Shown: positions 1-9,480, counted from the first letter of the stretch. The stretch is 64,000 nt of DNA from UBA6170 sp942491385 (GCA_942491385.1 CALOAF010000006.1:62001-126000), one strand, 5' to 3'. Numbers and translations: made by a program. Notes: a model not told the origin generated them from the sequence alone.

Positions 1-1
1 G

Positions 2-1714
2 ACTATTGATGAAGCTGGTATGGCCAAAACAGCGCAACGGAAATTAGAAATTACCAGACGTCTGGTTGATGTGGCTGTGAATGAGCATGGATTATTACCT
101 TCAGACCTGGTGATAGACGCGTTAACTTTTACACTGGCTACAGGTGATCCTGAATTCAATTTATCGGCTCAAGAGACGATCGAAGGAATACGATTAATCA
201 AACAAAATATACCTGAAGTCCACACCTCATTGGGGGTTAGCAATGTATCCTTTGGATTATCTTTAGCTGCTCGTGCTGTCTTAAATAGTGTTATGTTATA
301 TCATTCAGTCCAGGCCGGATTGGATATGGCAATAGTTAACCCTGCACATATCACTCCCTATTTGGAAATTTCTGAAGAAGAAAGACAACTGGCAGAGGAT
401 CTTATTTTTTATAGAAAAGAAACTGCTTTACAGGATTTGATTGGCTTTTATGATAAGAATAGCAATCAATCAGGTGAAAAAGACTCAAAACAGGATGTCT
501 TTCTGAGATTGATGACACCAGAAGAACGCCTGCATTGGAGTATTGTTCATCGTAAAAAAGAAGGTGTTGAAAAAGATATTGATTCATTAATCGAAAATCG
601 AGGTGCATTATCTTCCTCTGATCAAGCAGTAAAAATTCTTAACACTGTATTATTACCTGCCATGAAAGAGGTAGGCGATAAATTTGGCACCGGTGAATTG
701 ATTCTTCCTTTTGTGCTGCAGTCAGCTGAAGTCATGAAAAAATCTGTTGCTCATTTGGAGCATTATCTGGAGAAAATGGAAGGGGTGAGTAAAGGTTTGA
801 TGGTGTTGGCCACTGTTTATGGGGATGTTCACGATATCGGGAAAAACCTGGTTAAGACAATTTTAACAAATAATGGCTACGATGTGATCGATTTGGGAAA
901 ACAGGTGCCTGCAGAGACGATTATCTCGAAAGCGATTGAATTAAACGCAAATGCAATTGGATTAAGTGCCCTTCTAGTGAGTACCAGCAAACAAATGCCA
1001 TTAATTATTAATGAATTGCAGCGCAGAAACTCCCATATCCCCGTCTTGATTGGTGGCGCAGCGATAAACCGCCGATTTGGGCGACGGATCCTGATGACAG
1101 ACTCAAATGAATATTATCAGGGAGGTGTGTTCTATTGCAAAGATGCATTTGAAGGTTTGTCCACGATGGATCAAATTATGAATTCATCTGAATTAGGAAA
1201 TCTCATGGATCAGATTATCAAAGAATCTGATATGGAACTGGGAAGACAGTCACAGAAAAAGCCTGAGAATCTGACCCAGGAAATCAAAAAATCCAATATT
1301 CAATTCGCTGATCGAATTCCAGAAGTCGCGAGTTGGGGACCGCGGGTAGTTGAATCCATGTCTTTAGAAGCAGTTTTTGAGCATCTTTCTCTAAATGAGC
1401 TTTTCAGACTGTCATGGGGAGCTAAAAATACCCATGGCGCAGAATGGGAAAAATTAAAGAATGGTTTCGAAACCAGATTAGCCCAGATGAAAAAAGATGC
1501 CATCCAAAATGGATGGCTTAAACCAAAAGCTGTTTACGGTTTTTCCCTGTCCAGTCCTCAGGAAACGATCTGCTGGTGTATAACGCAAGCACTATTTCGA
1601 ATTCAGAACCGCAAGTCCTGGAGGTGTTCAATTTTCCCAGACAAGCAGGAGGGGAAAACCTTAGTCTCGCAGATTATTTTGCACCAGTTGAAAGTGGAAA
1701 AATGGATGTTGTAG
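2..1714 (+). CDS. metH: MetH-type cobalamin-dependent methyltransferase, pterin/B12 part (5' partial, frameshifted)
   Basis: This reading frame is open from base 2, so the gene begins upstream of the window. The visible part starts at the end of a pterin (methyl-THF) domain, continues with the helical B12 cap, and then a Rossmann B12 domain with the DVHDIGKN motif that supplies the cobalt-ligating His, followed by the SxL and GGA signatures. It transfers methyl groups from methyl-THF to homocysteine via cobalamin. The activation domain begins near base 1440, but the frame goes wrong at a T-run at 1540-1544; the last roughly 57 codons to the stop at 1714 are out-of-frame sequence. Adding one T restores the family sequence and joins it to the next entry. 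Whether a homocysteine domain lies upstream cannot be seen; the following gene carries one. Confidence 0.85.
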   Translation, partial: TIDEAGMAKTAQRKLEITRRLVDVAVNEHGLLPSDLVIDALTFTLATGDPEFNLSAQETIEGIRLIKQNIPEVHTSLGVSNVSFGLSLAARAVLNSVMLYHSVQAGLDMAIVNPAHITPYLEISEEERQLAEDLIFYRKETALQDLIGFYDKNSNQSGEKDSKQDVFLRLMTPEERLHWSIVHRKKEGVEKDIDSLIENRGALSSSDQAVKILNTVLLPAMKEVGDKFGTGELILPFVLQSAEVMKKSVAHLEHYLEKMEGVSKGLMVLATVYGDVHDIGKNLVKTILTNNGYDVIDLGKQVPAETIISKAIELNANAIGLSALLVSTSKQMPLIINELQRRNSHIPVLIGGAAINRRFGRRILMTDSNEYYQGGVFYCKDAFEGLSTMDQIMNSSELGNLMDQIIKESDMELGRQSQKKPENLTQEIKKSNIQFADRIPEVASWGPRVVESMSLEAVFEHLSLNELFRLSWGAKNTHGAEWEKLKNGFETRLAQMKKDAIQNGWLKPKAVYGFSLSSPQETICWCITQALFRIQNRKSWRCSIFPDKQEGKTLVSQIILHQLKVEKWML

Positions 1715-2118
1715 CTCTTCAGGTGGTAACAGTCGGTAATAAGGCTACCGAACGGTTTGAGAAATTACAGGCCAGAGGCGATTATGCGGAAGCTTATTTT
1801 TCGCATGGACTGTCAGTACAGACGGCTGAAGCAACAGCAGATTATATTCATACCCATATTCGCAGAGAATTAGGTTTGGATAAAGAACAGGGAAAACGTT
1901 ACTCCTGGGGATATCCTGCGATTCCAGATCTAGATGATCATCAAAAAGTTTTCAGGTTATTGCCGGTCGAGAAAGAATTGAATATGCAGCTTACTTCCGC
2001 TTTCCAACTGGTTCCTGAACAATCCACAGCTGCAATTATATTGCATCATCCTCAGGCTAAATATTTTAATATTGGAACCAGTCGAGTGGATCAACTTATG
2101 AAAGAACAAACGAAATGA
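1576..2118 (+). CDS. metH: MetH AdoMet-binding activation domain (3' fragment of the same gene)
   Basis: This frame continues the preceding gene after the frameshift. It holds the rest of the reductive activation domain, which binds AdoMet and flavodoxin to rescue oxidised cobalamin. The key stretch reads WGYPAIPDLDDHQK, matching the AdoMet-binding GYPACPDH region of MetH. The GTG at 1576 is only the first possible start in this frame; I do not think it is a real start, because the same frame extends upstream with good family sequence (GFFPVQSSGNDLLVY) to the T-run at 1540-1544. The stop overlaps the next ATG by four bases (ATGA), which indicates translational coupling. It is either one gene with a sequencing or assembly error or a recent natural frameshift. 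Confidence 0.8.
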   Translation: MYNASTISNSEPQVLEVFNFPRQAGGENLSLADYFAPVESGKMDVVALQVVTVGNKATERFEKLQARGDYAEAYFSHGLSVQTAEATADYIHTHIRRELGLDKEQGKRYSWGYPAIPDLDDHQKVFRLLPVEKELNMQLTSAFQLVPEQSTAAIILHHPQAKYFNIGTSRVDQLMKEQTK

Positions 2119-3992
2119 GCAAAACGAATAAATTCTTAGAGAGGCTTGCACAGGAAAAACCAATAATTTCCGATGGCGCTATGGGGACGATTCTCCACAT
2201 GCGAGGAATACGATTCGATGAATGTTTTGATCACCTGAATATAACTCATCCAGCTCAGGTTGCGGATGTTCATCGCGCTTATATTGAAGTTGGCGCTTGC
2301 ATGATCCAAACCAACACATTTGGTGCCAACCGGTATAAATTATCCCAGTTTGGTCTGGAACATAAAGTGGCAGAAATTAACCAGGCGGGGGTGGAACTGG
2401 TTCGACGGGTGGCATTGGCTAGTTTTCGGGATGTGATTATTGCAGGGGATGTCGGCCCTCTAGGAGTGCGATTGGCGCCATTCGGCCGGGTTCAACTCGA
2501 TGGCGCGCGTGATGCGTTTAAAGAACAAATCCATGCGTTGGTTCACGCGGGTGTGGATGTCATCATTATTGAGACTATGACCGATTTTTATGAAGTGCGG
2601 GAAGCAATTCTGGCTGCCAGAGAAATTGACGCGGCGATGCCCATAATTGCATCCATGACCTTTACACGTGACGATCGCACCTTGTTGGGTGACACACCAG
2701 AAAAAGTTGCAACCAGCATTCATGCCACCGGCGCGGAGGTGATCGGGATCAATTGTTCGGGTGGTCCGTTGCAATTACTGCGAATTCTTAAAAAAATGAA
2801 GGCAGCTGTACCCAATGGCATATTCTCAGTGATGCCGAATGCTGGTTGGCCAGAACAGCAGGATGGACGCATCATGTACCCGGCTGGGCCTGAATATTTT
2901 GGCGAGTATGCGATTTCGTTCTGGCAGGCTGGTGCAAAAGTTTTGGGTGGCTGTTGTGGAACCACTCCCGAGCATATTCAGGCGATTTTCAGGAAGATTG
3001 AGGAAACCCGTCCCGCTGATATCGCTTTTGGGCTGGAGATACCTGAAATTCAAGCAGAAAGTGAAGCTGAAGGAGAAGCGCCTAAATCTGAATTAACCCA
3101 AAAGATTGAAGCTAATCAATTTGTATTTGCCGTGGAGATGGATCCCCCCAGAGGATTAAGTACAAAAAAATTGCTGGCAGGCGCAAGCTTATTAGCCGAT
3201 TCAGGGGCTGATGTGATAAATGTGGCCGATAGCCCAATGGCACGTATGAGAATGAGCCCTTGGGCTGTTTGCAGTCTGATTCAACGCTTTATTGGTGTTG
3301 AAACAGTATTACATTTCCCCACCCGCGGGAGAAATTTATTACGGGTGCAGGGAGATTTGCTAGCTGCCCATGCCTTGGGAATCAGAAATGTATTTGTGGT
3401 GATGGGTGACCCAACCGCAATTGGTGATTATCCTGAAGCAATGGATAATTATGATCTGGTTCCATCTGGTTTGATTAAATTAATTAAGCAATCATTCAAC
3501 ATTGGTATAGACCATGCCGGTTCAGAAATAGGACAACCGACCTCATTTTTTGTTGGCAGTGCGCTAAACCTTACCTCATCACGCCCTGAAATTGAATTAA
3601 AAAATCACTTAAGAAAAAGGAAAGCAGGGTCTGATTTTGTCATTACCCAGCCAATTTTTGATACCAAGTCTGCATTGGAGCGATTGAAGTGGTATCGAGA
3701 GAAGGCTGCAGACCCTCTTTTAAAAATTGTGGTTGGGATATTACCGCTCGCCACAGATCGTCATGCTGCTTTTTTACATAATGAAGTGCCAGGGATTAGC
3801 ATACCTGAAAATATTATCAGCCGAATGCGCAAAGCTGGAGATAAATCCGCCAAAGAAGGAATAAAAATTGCAGTAGAATTAATCGAGTCATTGCAACCTG
3901 AAGTGCAAGGTATTTATCTCATGCCGGCCTTCAACCGCTTTGATTACGTAGCAGAAATCATTGAACAGGTGAAGAAAAAGACCCACCCATAA
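2115..3992 (+). CDS. Bifunctional homocysteine S-methyltransferase / 5,10-methylenetetrahydrofolate reductase
   Basis: The protein has 625 residues. Residues 1-300 form a homocysteine methyltransferase barrel with the zinc ligands in INCSGG (Cys214) and GGCCGT (Cys280-281). Residues 330-620 form a MetF-like flavin barrel (EMDPPRG near the start, VFVVMGDPT, then DFVITQPIFD). YitJ of Bacillus has the same fusion. It would produce methyl-THF and bind the methyl acceptor, complementing the pterin/B12/activation protein just upstream, with which it overlaps by 4 bp. Together the two genes could form a complete methionine synthase plus MTHFR split over two chains, if the upstream gene lacks its own homocysteine domain. 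The linker at 300-325 is Glu-rich. Confidence 0.92.
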   Translation: MSKTNKFLERLAQEKPIISDGAMGTILHMRGIRFDECFDHLNITHPAQVADVHRAYIEVGACMIQTNTFGANRYKLSQFGLEHKVAEINQAGVELVRRVALASFRDVIIAGDVGPLGVRLAPFGRVQLDGARDAFKEQIHALVHAGVDVIIIETMTDFYEVREAILAAREIDAAMPIIASMTFTRDDRTLLGDTPEKVATSIHATGAEVIGINCSGGPLQLLRILKKMKAAVPNGIFSVMPNAGWPEQQDGRIMYPAGPEYFGEYAISFWQAGAKVLGGCCGTTPEHIQAIFRKIEETRPADIAFGLEIPEIQAESEAEGEAPKSELTQKIEANQFVFAVEMDPPRGLSTKKLLAGASLLADSGADVINVADSPMARMRMSPWAVCSLIQRFIGVETVLHFPTRGRNLLRVQGDLLAAHALGIRNVFVVMGDPTAIGDYPEAMDNYDLVPSGLIKLIKQSFNIGIDHAGSEIGQPTSFFVGSALNLTSSRPEIELKNHLRKRKAGSDFVITQPIFDTKSALERLKWYREKAADPLLKIVVGILPLATDRHAAFLHNEVPGISIPENIISRMRKAGDKSAKEGIKIAVELIESLQPEVQGIYLMPAFNRFDYVAEIIEQVKKKTHP

Positions 3993-4025
3993 GGTTCCAC
4001 TTTTCACCAAAACATGGAGACAAAA

Positions 4026-5231
4026 ATGAATGTGATGACTTGTAAGAGAATTTTGTTAGGAGTAACAGGTTCTTTAGCTGCCTATCAGGCTGCCTCAATT
4101 GCGACCAAATTGGTTGAATTTGGTGCAATTGTTGATGTATTTATGACCTATAGCGCAAAAAAGCTCATTTCTCCGTTAATATTTCAAGTCATTACGGGAA
4201 GGCACGTCTATACAGATGAAGAGTGGTGGCAAATCAATCAAAAACAATTCTTTAACGAAAAACAATATGAAGCTGATTTATTGATCATTGCACCGGCGAG
4301 TGGGAATACGATCTCGAAAATTGCTAATGGGATCAGCGATAATATTCTGATCTATACGGCGATGTCGGTTAAATGCCCCATCGTCTTAGTACCGGATTTG
4401 GATCTCATGATTGGCAATAATATAGCGACTCAAGAAAATCTTGAGAAGCTCAGATCTCGAGGAATTCAAATATTAATGAATTCAGATGAGCAGGCGAAAG
4501 ACCAGATTTTCCCTGTTGATGAAATCATCAAATTCACAAGATTATTCTTATCCAAAAATGGTACATTGCAAGGCAAAAAAATTGTGGTTACTGTTGGCGC
4601 AACCCGCGAATCAATCGATCCTGTCAGGGTGGTAACCAATCGATCGACAGGGTTACAGGGCTGGTCTATTGCACAAGCGTCATTGGATGCCGGTGCAAAA
4701 ACTGTTCTGATTACAACTATCCATAACAGACCTGAACCCTATGGGACAGAGGTTGTCAAAGTCGATAATGCCCAGGAAATGAAAGATGCAGTTCTAAAAG
4801 AAGTAATAGATGCTGATGTTCTGGTTATGACTGCAGAGGTGGCAGATTTTAAACCAAAAAATTATTCTCCCCATAAATTGAAAAAAGATGATGATTTAGC
4901 AAACATAGAATTAGTTCCAACGGATGATATCCTCTGGCATGTGGCTCAACAGAAAACGGAATGTGATTGCCCTAATATTACAATTGGATTTGCATCAGAA
5001 AGTCAAAATTTATTAGAGAATGCTAACATCAAATTAACTTCGAAAAATTTGGATTTTATTGTGGCAGACCATTTGGTGAATTTTGAGGAAAATAGCGAAA
5101 CAATTTTTAATCGGTTAACCATCCTTTATGCGGGCGGAGAAGTAGAAATTATTGACGATGTAGATAAATCCTCAATTGGATTCTCAATTGTAGAACGTAT
5201 TGAAGATCTGTTTTGGAAGAAATCCAGGTAA
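4026..5231 (+). CDS. CoaBC-like flavoprotein (phosphopantothenoylcysteine decarboxylase/ligase family), degenerate active site
   Basis: The domain order is that of Dfp/CoaBC: an N-terminal flavoprotein (GVTGSLAAY, APASGNT) and a C-terminal ligase-like domain (GATRESIDPVRVVTN, KLKKDDD, TIGFASES). True CoaBC makes 4'-phosphopantetheine for CoA. Several decarboxylase features are missing by eye: the HI.L motif with the catalytic His is replaced by a region without His, the MNxxMW substrate clamp reads DLDLMI, and the LACGxxGxGRL flap with its Cys is absent. The ligase Asn and the KxKK motif are kept, although SSGKMG is STGLQG. I therefore call it CoaBC-like and not necessarily CoaBC. The start is ATG 4026 because GGAGA sits 5 bases ahead; ATG 4014 overlaps that site. 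Confidence 0.7.
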   Translation: MNVMTCKRILLGVTGSLAAYQAASIATKLVEFGAIVDVFMTYSAKKLISPLIFQVITGRHVYTDEEWWQINQKQFFNEKQYEADLLIIAPASGNTISKIANGISDNILIYTAMSVKCPIVLVPDLDLMIGNNIATQENLEKLRSRGIQILMNSDEQAKDQIFPVDEIIKFTRLFLSKNGTLQGKKIVVTVGATRESIDPVRVVTNRSTGLQGWSIAQASLDAGAKTVLITTIHNRPEPYGTEVVKVDNAQEMKDAVLKEVIDADVLVMTAEVADFKPKNYSPHKLKKDDDLANIELVPTDDILWHVAQQKTECDCPNITIGFASESQNLLENANIKLTSKNLDFIVADHLVNFEENSETIFNRLTILYAGGEVEIIDDVDKSSIGFSIVERIEDLFWKKSR

Positions 5232-5328
5232 TAACAAATATCCTTGATCCAATGACAGATAGTTTGATTTATAATTAACGTTTAAGTATCAATTATTTTA
5301 ATAAACCAGGCTTAGAAATGAACCCCCT

Positions 5329-6057
5329 ATGAAAAATTTAGTAATCTCTGATATCCATGCCAATATAGAAGCGTTCAAGAGTGTTTTAGAAGAAGCAAAA
5401 GGTTTTGATGCAGTTTGGTGCCTGGGTGATATTGTGGGTTACGGACCTGATCCGAATGCCTGTATTAGCTTATTAAAGACCTTACCGAACCTGTCCTGTG
5501 TGCTTGGCAATCATGACGCCGCTATGTTAGGTGATATGGATGTCAGGTTATTTAATCAAGAAGCCAGATCATCCATTGATTGGCAAAGGGCACACATCTC
5601 AAAGGAAAATTCAACTTTTTTAAAGGATTTACCAGAAAAAATAAATGTATCAGGATGCCTTTTGGTTCATGGAAGTCCGAGATATCCAGTTTGGGAGTAT
5701 ATTCTTGATCCATTTGTTGCCCGGGCAAATTTCGATTTTTTTATTGAAGATTATTGTTTTGTAGGACATTCTCATCAAGGTTTAATTTGTCGTTGGGATC
5801 GTTCACGTGAAAAAATGGATTGGAATAGTCAGGTTAATGGCCATTCGCATAAAATGAAGCCGAGAATGATCCTGAATCCTGGTTCTGTAGGGCAACCGAG
5901 GGATAACGACCCTCGTGCATCCTATGGAATATTCGATGATGAACTGATGAGTTGGGAAGTTTTTCGTGTGGACTATTCATTTCAGGAAACACAACAGAAA
6001 ATAAATGAACTCAAATTACCAGGGAAAAATGCACAAAGGTTAGCCGGTGGTTGGTAA
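5329..6057 (+). CDS. Calcineurin-like metallophosphoesterase (YfcE/MJ0936 type)
   Basis: The 242-residue protein carries all metallophosphoesterase signatures in order: SDIHAN (metal ligands D and H, residues 7-9), GDIVGYGPDPN, GNHD, VHGSPR and GHSHQG. The GDxVGYGPxPN form is typical of the small YfcE-like group that hydrolyses phosphodiesters or dinucleotide polyphosphates; the natural substrate cannot be told. It is soluble, with no signal peptide. It stands alone after the CoaBC-like gene with a 97-base gap. No good Shine-Dalgarno site is seen before the ATG. A TATAAT at 5270-5275 upstream could be its -10 box but lacks a well-placed -35. Confidence 0.87.
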   Translation: MKNLVISDIHANIEAFKSVLEEAKGFDAVWCLGDIVGYGPDPNACISLLKTLPNLSCVLGNHDAAMLGDMDVRLFNQEARSSIDWQRAHISKENSTFLKDLPEKINVSGCLLVHGSPRYPVWEYILDPFVARANFDFFIEDYCFVGHSHQGLICRWDRSREKMDWNSQVNGHSHKMKPRMILNPGSVGQPRDNDPRASYGIFDDELMSWEVFRVDYSFQETQQKINELKLPGKNAQRLAGGW

Positions 6058-6140
6058 TCTTATTTGATCCAGGAACAAACTCACATTCAATTTCGTCATA
6101 AAGACAACCATAAATCTGGGATCAACGATGAGGAGGAAGA

Positions 6141-7088
6141 ATGAAAATAAAAATTTTTACTGGATTAGTTGTGTTAAGCTTGGTTCTATCTGGATGTGCT
6201 GCAGCGAAATCAGCGAGTAATTTGGCGATGGACTCTGATTTTGCAGGAATGCCAGCACCAAGTGAAGAAATGTACGCTGAAGAACCTGCCATGGAAAAAA
6301 GTTTTGAAGAAACTGGCACTTCCAATGTCATCCAATCGAATAGTATTGAGCGGATTGTTATTCGCAATGCAGATTTATCCATCGTGGTGGATAAACCAAC
6401 GGAAGCCATGAATACGATTGGTCGCATGGCTGAACGCATGGGGGGATACATTGTGAGTTCAAATTCATGGAAAACAAGCAATTACCAGGGAATGGAAATT
6501 CCAGAAGCAAATATTTCAATTCGCGTGCCTGCTAATTTATTAAATCAAGCGCTGGATGAAATTAAAGCCTTGCTAAATGATCAGGACCTAGATTTATTGA
6601 ATGAAAATGTCTCTGGGCAAGATGTCACCAAAGAATATACTGATCTGAACTCACGCCTCAAGAATCTGGAAGAAGCAGAATCCCAATTAAAAGTAATTTT
6701 GGATGAAGCTTATAAAACAGAGGAAGTTCTAAATGTGTTCGAGCAATTGACCTATTATCGTGAACAAATAGAAGTCACCAAAGGGCAAATAAAATATTAT
6801 GAGGAATCTGCCGCATTGTCTTCCATCAGTGTCAGAATTCAGGCGCATGAGGCTGTCAATCCTATCACAGTCGCGGGTTGGAAACCATCTGTAACGGTTA
6901 GCAAAGCACTTCAACAGTTGGTTAATGCATTACAGGCAATTGTCGACGGAGCAATCTGGTTGATTCTTCTGATCATCCCGGTCGCGGTTATTATATTACT
7001 GCCATTCTTCCTGGTATTCCTCCTGGTACGAGCACTGGTAAGACGTGGAAAACGGAAAAAACAAGAAAAAAAGCAAGTGACCGAATAA
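6141..7088 (+). CDS. DUF4349-type membrane-anchored lipoprotein
   Basis: The 315-residue protein has a lipoprotein signal peptide with lipobox LSGC (Cys19), an acidic linker, and a DUF4349-like domain (RNADLSIVVDKPTEAM, then SIRVPANLLNQALDEI) that includes a short coiled coil around the sequence SRLKNLEEAESQL. A strong transmembrane helix near residues 270-298 is followed by a basic tail (RRGKRKKQEKK). Topology is therefore lipid anchor outside, coiled coil outside, tail inside. The function of the family is unknown; an envelope-stress or periplasmic sensing role is only a guess. The start is supported by GAGGAGG 7 bases upstream. A clear terminator follows. Confidence 0.82.
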   Translation: MKIKIFTGLVVLSLVLSGCAAAKSASNLAMDSDFAGMPAPSEEMYAEEPAMEKSFEETGTSNVIQSNSIERIVIRNADLSIVVDKPTEAMNTIGRMAERMGGYIVSSNSWKTSNYQGMEIPEANISIRVPANLLNQALDEIKALLNDQDLDLLNENVSGQDVTKEYTDLNSRLKNLEEAESQLKVILDEAYKTEEVLNVFEQLTYYREQIEVTKGQIKYYEESAALSSISVRIQAHEAVNPITVAGWKPSVTVSKALQQLVNALQAIVDGAIWLILLIIPVAVIILLPFFLVFLLVRALVRRGKRKKQEKKQVTE

Positions 7089-7094
7089 TAAGAT

Positions 7095-7118
7095 AAAGCC
7101 CCGTAAGGGGCTTTTTTT
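7095..7118 (+). terminator. Rho-independent terminator after the DUF4349 gene
   Basis: The 8-bp stem AAAGCCCC / GGGGCTTT with loop GTAA is followed by a run of seven T. It lies 7 bases after the stop of the lipoprotein gene, and its T-run overlaps the stop codon of the convergent alpha-galactosidase gene. It is strong on the + strand; on the - strand the following sequence is only moderately T-rich. Confidence 0.93.
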
Positions 7119-9480
7119 ATTGTATAAAAATTGTTGCATGGCTTTCAAAGGAAACATGAATGCGATACACTGAATTATCTTCTTCTGAGAAAGGAATTAG
7201 TTCCCCATTCAAAGTAATTTTTTCAGGTGTTTCCAACAATTTAATAAAAATATCTCCGCTTGCAGTTCTCGGTAGATCCAAATCCAATTCAATTCCATCT
7301 GGAGTTTTTTCCAGGCAGCTAACTTCCAGGCCCATGGAAATATGCAGATTGCTACCCAAATATTGATTTTCTTCTAGGTCAGGTCTGATCGCCAATAATG
7401 CTACACCATGGGCAGGAAGAGATGGAAAATGAACAGGTTCGCCGGCTCTGATTAATTGAATTTTATTTTCCCAGAACGAATAAACCCAGTACCCTGATTG
7501 AGGAAGGCCAAAATCAGGGAAACTTAAATAAGTTTCACGCGGTTCATCTTTCCAATTAAAACGTGCCAATATATTCCAATCTCCAGATGCATTCTTAAGG
7601 TCTAACCGTAGATTATGGGGTGTGGTCGTGTCCAGCCAATCCATGACGTGGGCTCGTTTTCCAATGATCGGCAACATGACTTCTATTATTTGGCGGCGGT
7701 CCGGTGGTAATTTTGGTAAATCATCCGAGACTAATAATGAACCACCGGTGATTGCGATGAGAGATGCGAGAGATTGTATTTCGTTCATGTTCAAATCGAC
7801 TTCCGGACGCACGAGGAGACAATCAGGATCATTTATCCACCAACGCTTATGTTGTTCTGCACGGGTAATTATGTTTTGTATTGCATTTTTAGCAGATGGC
7901 ATATGCGGTTCCTTTTTGAATAAAAAAGATATGCCGTTGAATTGGGGGTGCCAACTGCCACTCACATCAGCTCCAATTCGATTTGCTTGAACCAAGCCAA
8001 GGACAGAACCTAATGGTGCACCACACGCTAATAAGAATGTTTCATTGCCAGCACTGGCACGAATCTCTTCCATCGCTTTCCGTAATATTTGGGCACGGGT
8101 TTGTGAATTATCAAATCGATTTCCCTTCAAGGCTCCAGCATACAAAAAATCTAATTTCAGGTATGGGAAACCCCATTGATGCACCGCTGTTTCAATCATT
8201 TCTTTAACAGCTTCAATAGCTCCTGGTACAGTCAGGTCCAGCGCTTGAGTAAAAACATTCCAGCCAAAGCCAGCATTCACGGGTCTACCACTTTTTTTCC
8301 TCAATATCATTTCTGGATGATCGATAGCGAAATCACTATTGGGATGCAATATAAAAGGAGCCAACCACAATCCAGGAGTGTGCCCAGAACTTGAAATCTT
8401 TTCTGCAATAGGTGCAACACCATGCGGAAATCCCCTTCGGAAAGTAAACCAATCACCTACTTCTTTTTGATATCCATCATCAATTTGGATTAACGAAAGA
8501 GGCATTTCGGCCTTCAACTCATTGATTGCTTTAAGGTTTCGCAGGATTTTATCTTCGTTGATATTTTGATAAAAGTGATACCAGGAGCACCAACCGGTTG
8601 GTATTTTATTCGAAATCTGGACTTGATTCTCTCGACTGACAGCCTCATAAAACAAAGCCAAAGGGTCGGGCTGATCAAAATAAAATGGGAACATGATTGC
8701 CCAATCTGATGAAAATGAGCCTCCGGGCACGAGGATTGTACGGTCACCGTTAGCCCACAATCTGATTTTGGGGTTTGTAAGAAGGTTTGCTTCTACCGAG
8801 CCAAATTGTTGCTTTTGTGATAAGAACCCAAATAGATATGCGCTGCGGGAATTTCGATCGGCTAAAACACCAAAAAAATCTCCACTAAAATGGCCTGGTT
8901 GGCGAAATACAGGCGTACCAGGATTTTGAACCATCACATCCTGAAACCACCTTAATCGGGTATGATGTTGTACTTGGTCATCACGATAAGTGCCTGTATG
9001 AGACCAGGATTGCCAACCATTTGCATGAAAAGTGAAATTTGCTTTAATGACTTCATTGGTTCGCACCAATTTACTTTCAAGATCATGATGAGTGTCGCCA
9101 ATATTCAACAACTCAATAAGATTGACAAAGACGGGTGTGGATGACTGGTTTTCTAAAACGGCATTCCATAAAAAAATGGGAAGTTCTTCGCTTAATGCGA
9201 AGGTAAGCCGGACGATTTGAGATAGTTCCTCAATAAAAATGGAAAACTCTAATTGATGAAGTTTTCCATGCAGCGAATCAGAAACAGTTTTCATCAATTG
9301 ATATGGATTCCAGGTTTTGGTAATCAGATTTTGCTTTATGCCTTCTTTGATGATCTGGATCCGCAGGGAGGCGTTTTGAATGGAAGGAAGACCAATTCTT
9401 TTTGATACGAGATTTATCGTTCCAGTATCGGGATTGCAGGAAAATTTAAAGAAGTTGTTTTGGATTTCAACAGGTGGCAT
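7117..9480 (-). CDS. GH36-family alpha-galactosidase
   Basis: The 787-residue protein matches glycoside hydrolase family 36: an N-terminal beta-sandwich, then a TIM barrel opening with PTGWCSWYHF, LIQIDDGYQ, GLWLAPF, the nucleophile in YLKLDFLY (Asp444) and the acid/base Asp in GADVSGSWHP, and a C-terminal beta domain. It would release terminal alpha-1,6-galactose from raffinose-type sugars or galactomannan. No signal peptide is visible, so it is cytoplasmic and depends on an importer not present here. AGGAGA precedes the ATG. It is divergent from a serine hydrolase gene and convergent with the lipoprotein gene. Other GH36 specificities, such as alpha-N-acetylgalactosaminidase, cannot be excluded. 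Confidence 0.87.
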   Translation of the reverse strand: MPPVEIQNNFFKFSCNPDTGTINLVSKRIGLPSIQNASLRIQIIKEGIKQNLITKTWNPYQLMKTVSDSLHGKLHQLEFSIFIEELSQIVRLTFALSEELPIFLWNAVLENQSSTPVFVNLIELLNIGDTHHDLESKLVRTNEVIKANFTFHANGWQSWSHTGTYRDDQVQHHTRLRWFQDVMVQNPGTPVFRQPGHFSGDFFGVLADRNSRSAYLFGFLSQKQQFGSVEANLLTNPKIRLWANGDRTILVPGGSFSSDWAIMFPFYFDQPDPLALFYEAVSRENQVQISNKIPTGWCSWYHFYQNINEDKILRNLKAINELKAEMPLSLIQIDDGYQKEVGDWFTFRRGFPHGVAPIAEKISSSGHTPGLWLAPFILHPNSDFAIDHPEMILRKKSGRPVNAGFGWNVFTQALDLTVPGAIEAVKEMIETAVHQWGFPYLKLDFLYAGALKGNRFDNSQTRAQILRKAMEEIRASAGNETFLLACGAPLGSVLGLVQANRIGADVSGSWHPQFNGISFLFKKEPHMPSAKNAIQNIITRAEQHKRWWINDPDCLLVRPEVDLNMNEIQSLASLIAITGGSLLVSDDLPKLPPDRRQIIEVMLPIIGKRAHVMDWLDTTTPHNLRLDLKNASGDWNILARFNWKDEPRETYLSFPDFGLPQSGYWVYSFWENKIQLIRAGEPVHFPSLPAHGVALLAIRPDLEENQYLGSNLHISMGLEVSCLEKTPDGIELDLDLPRTASGDIFIKLLETPEKITLNGELIPFSEEDNSVYRIHVSFESHATIFIQ

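Noticed and set aside
5244..5275. TTGATC and TATAAT upstream of the metallophosphoesterase as a full promoter
   Set aside because: The spacer is 20 bases, too long; only the -10 is plausible.
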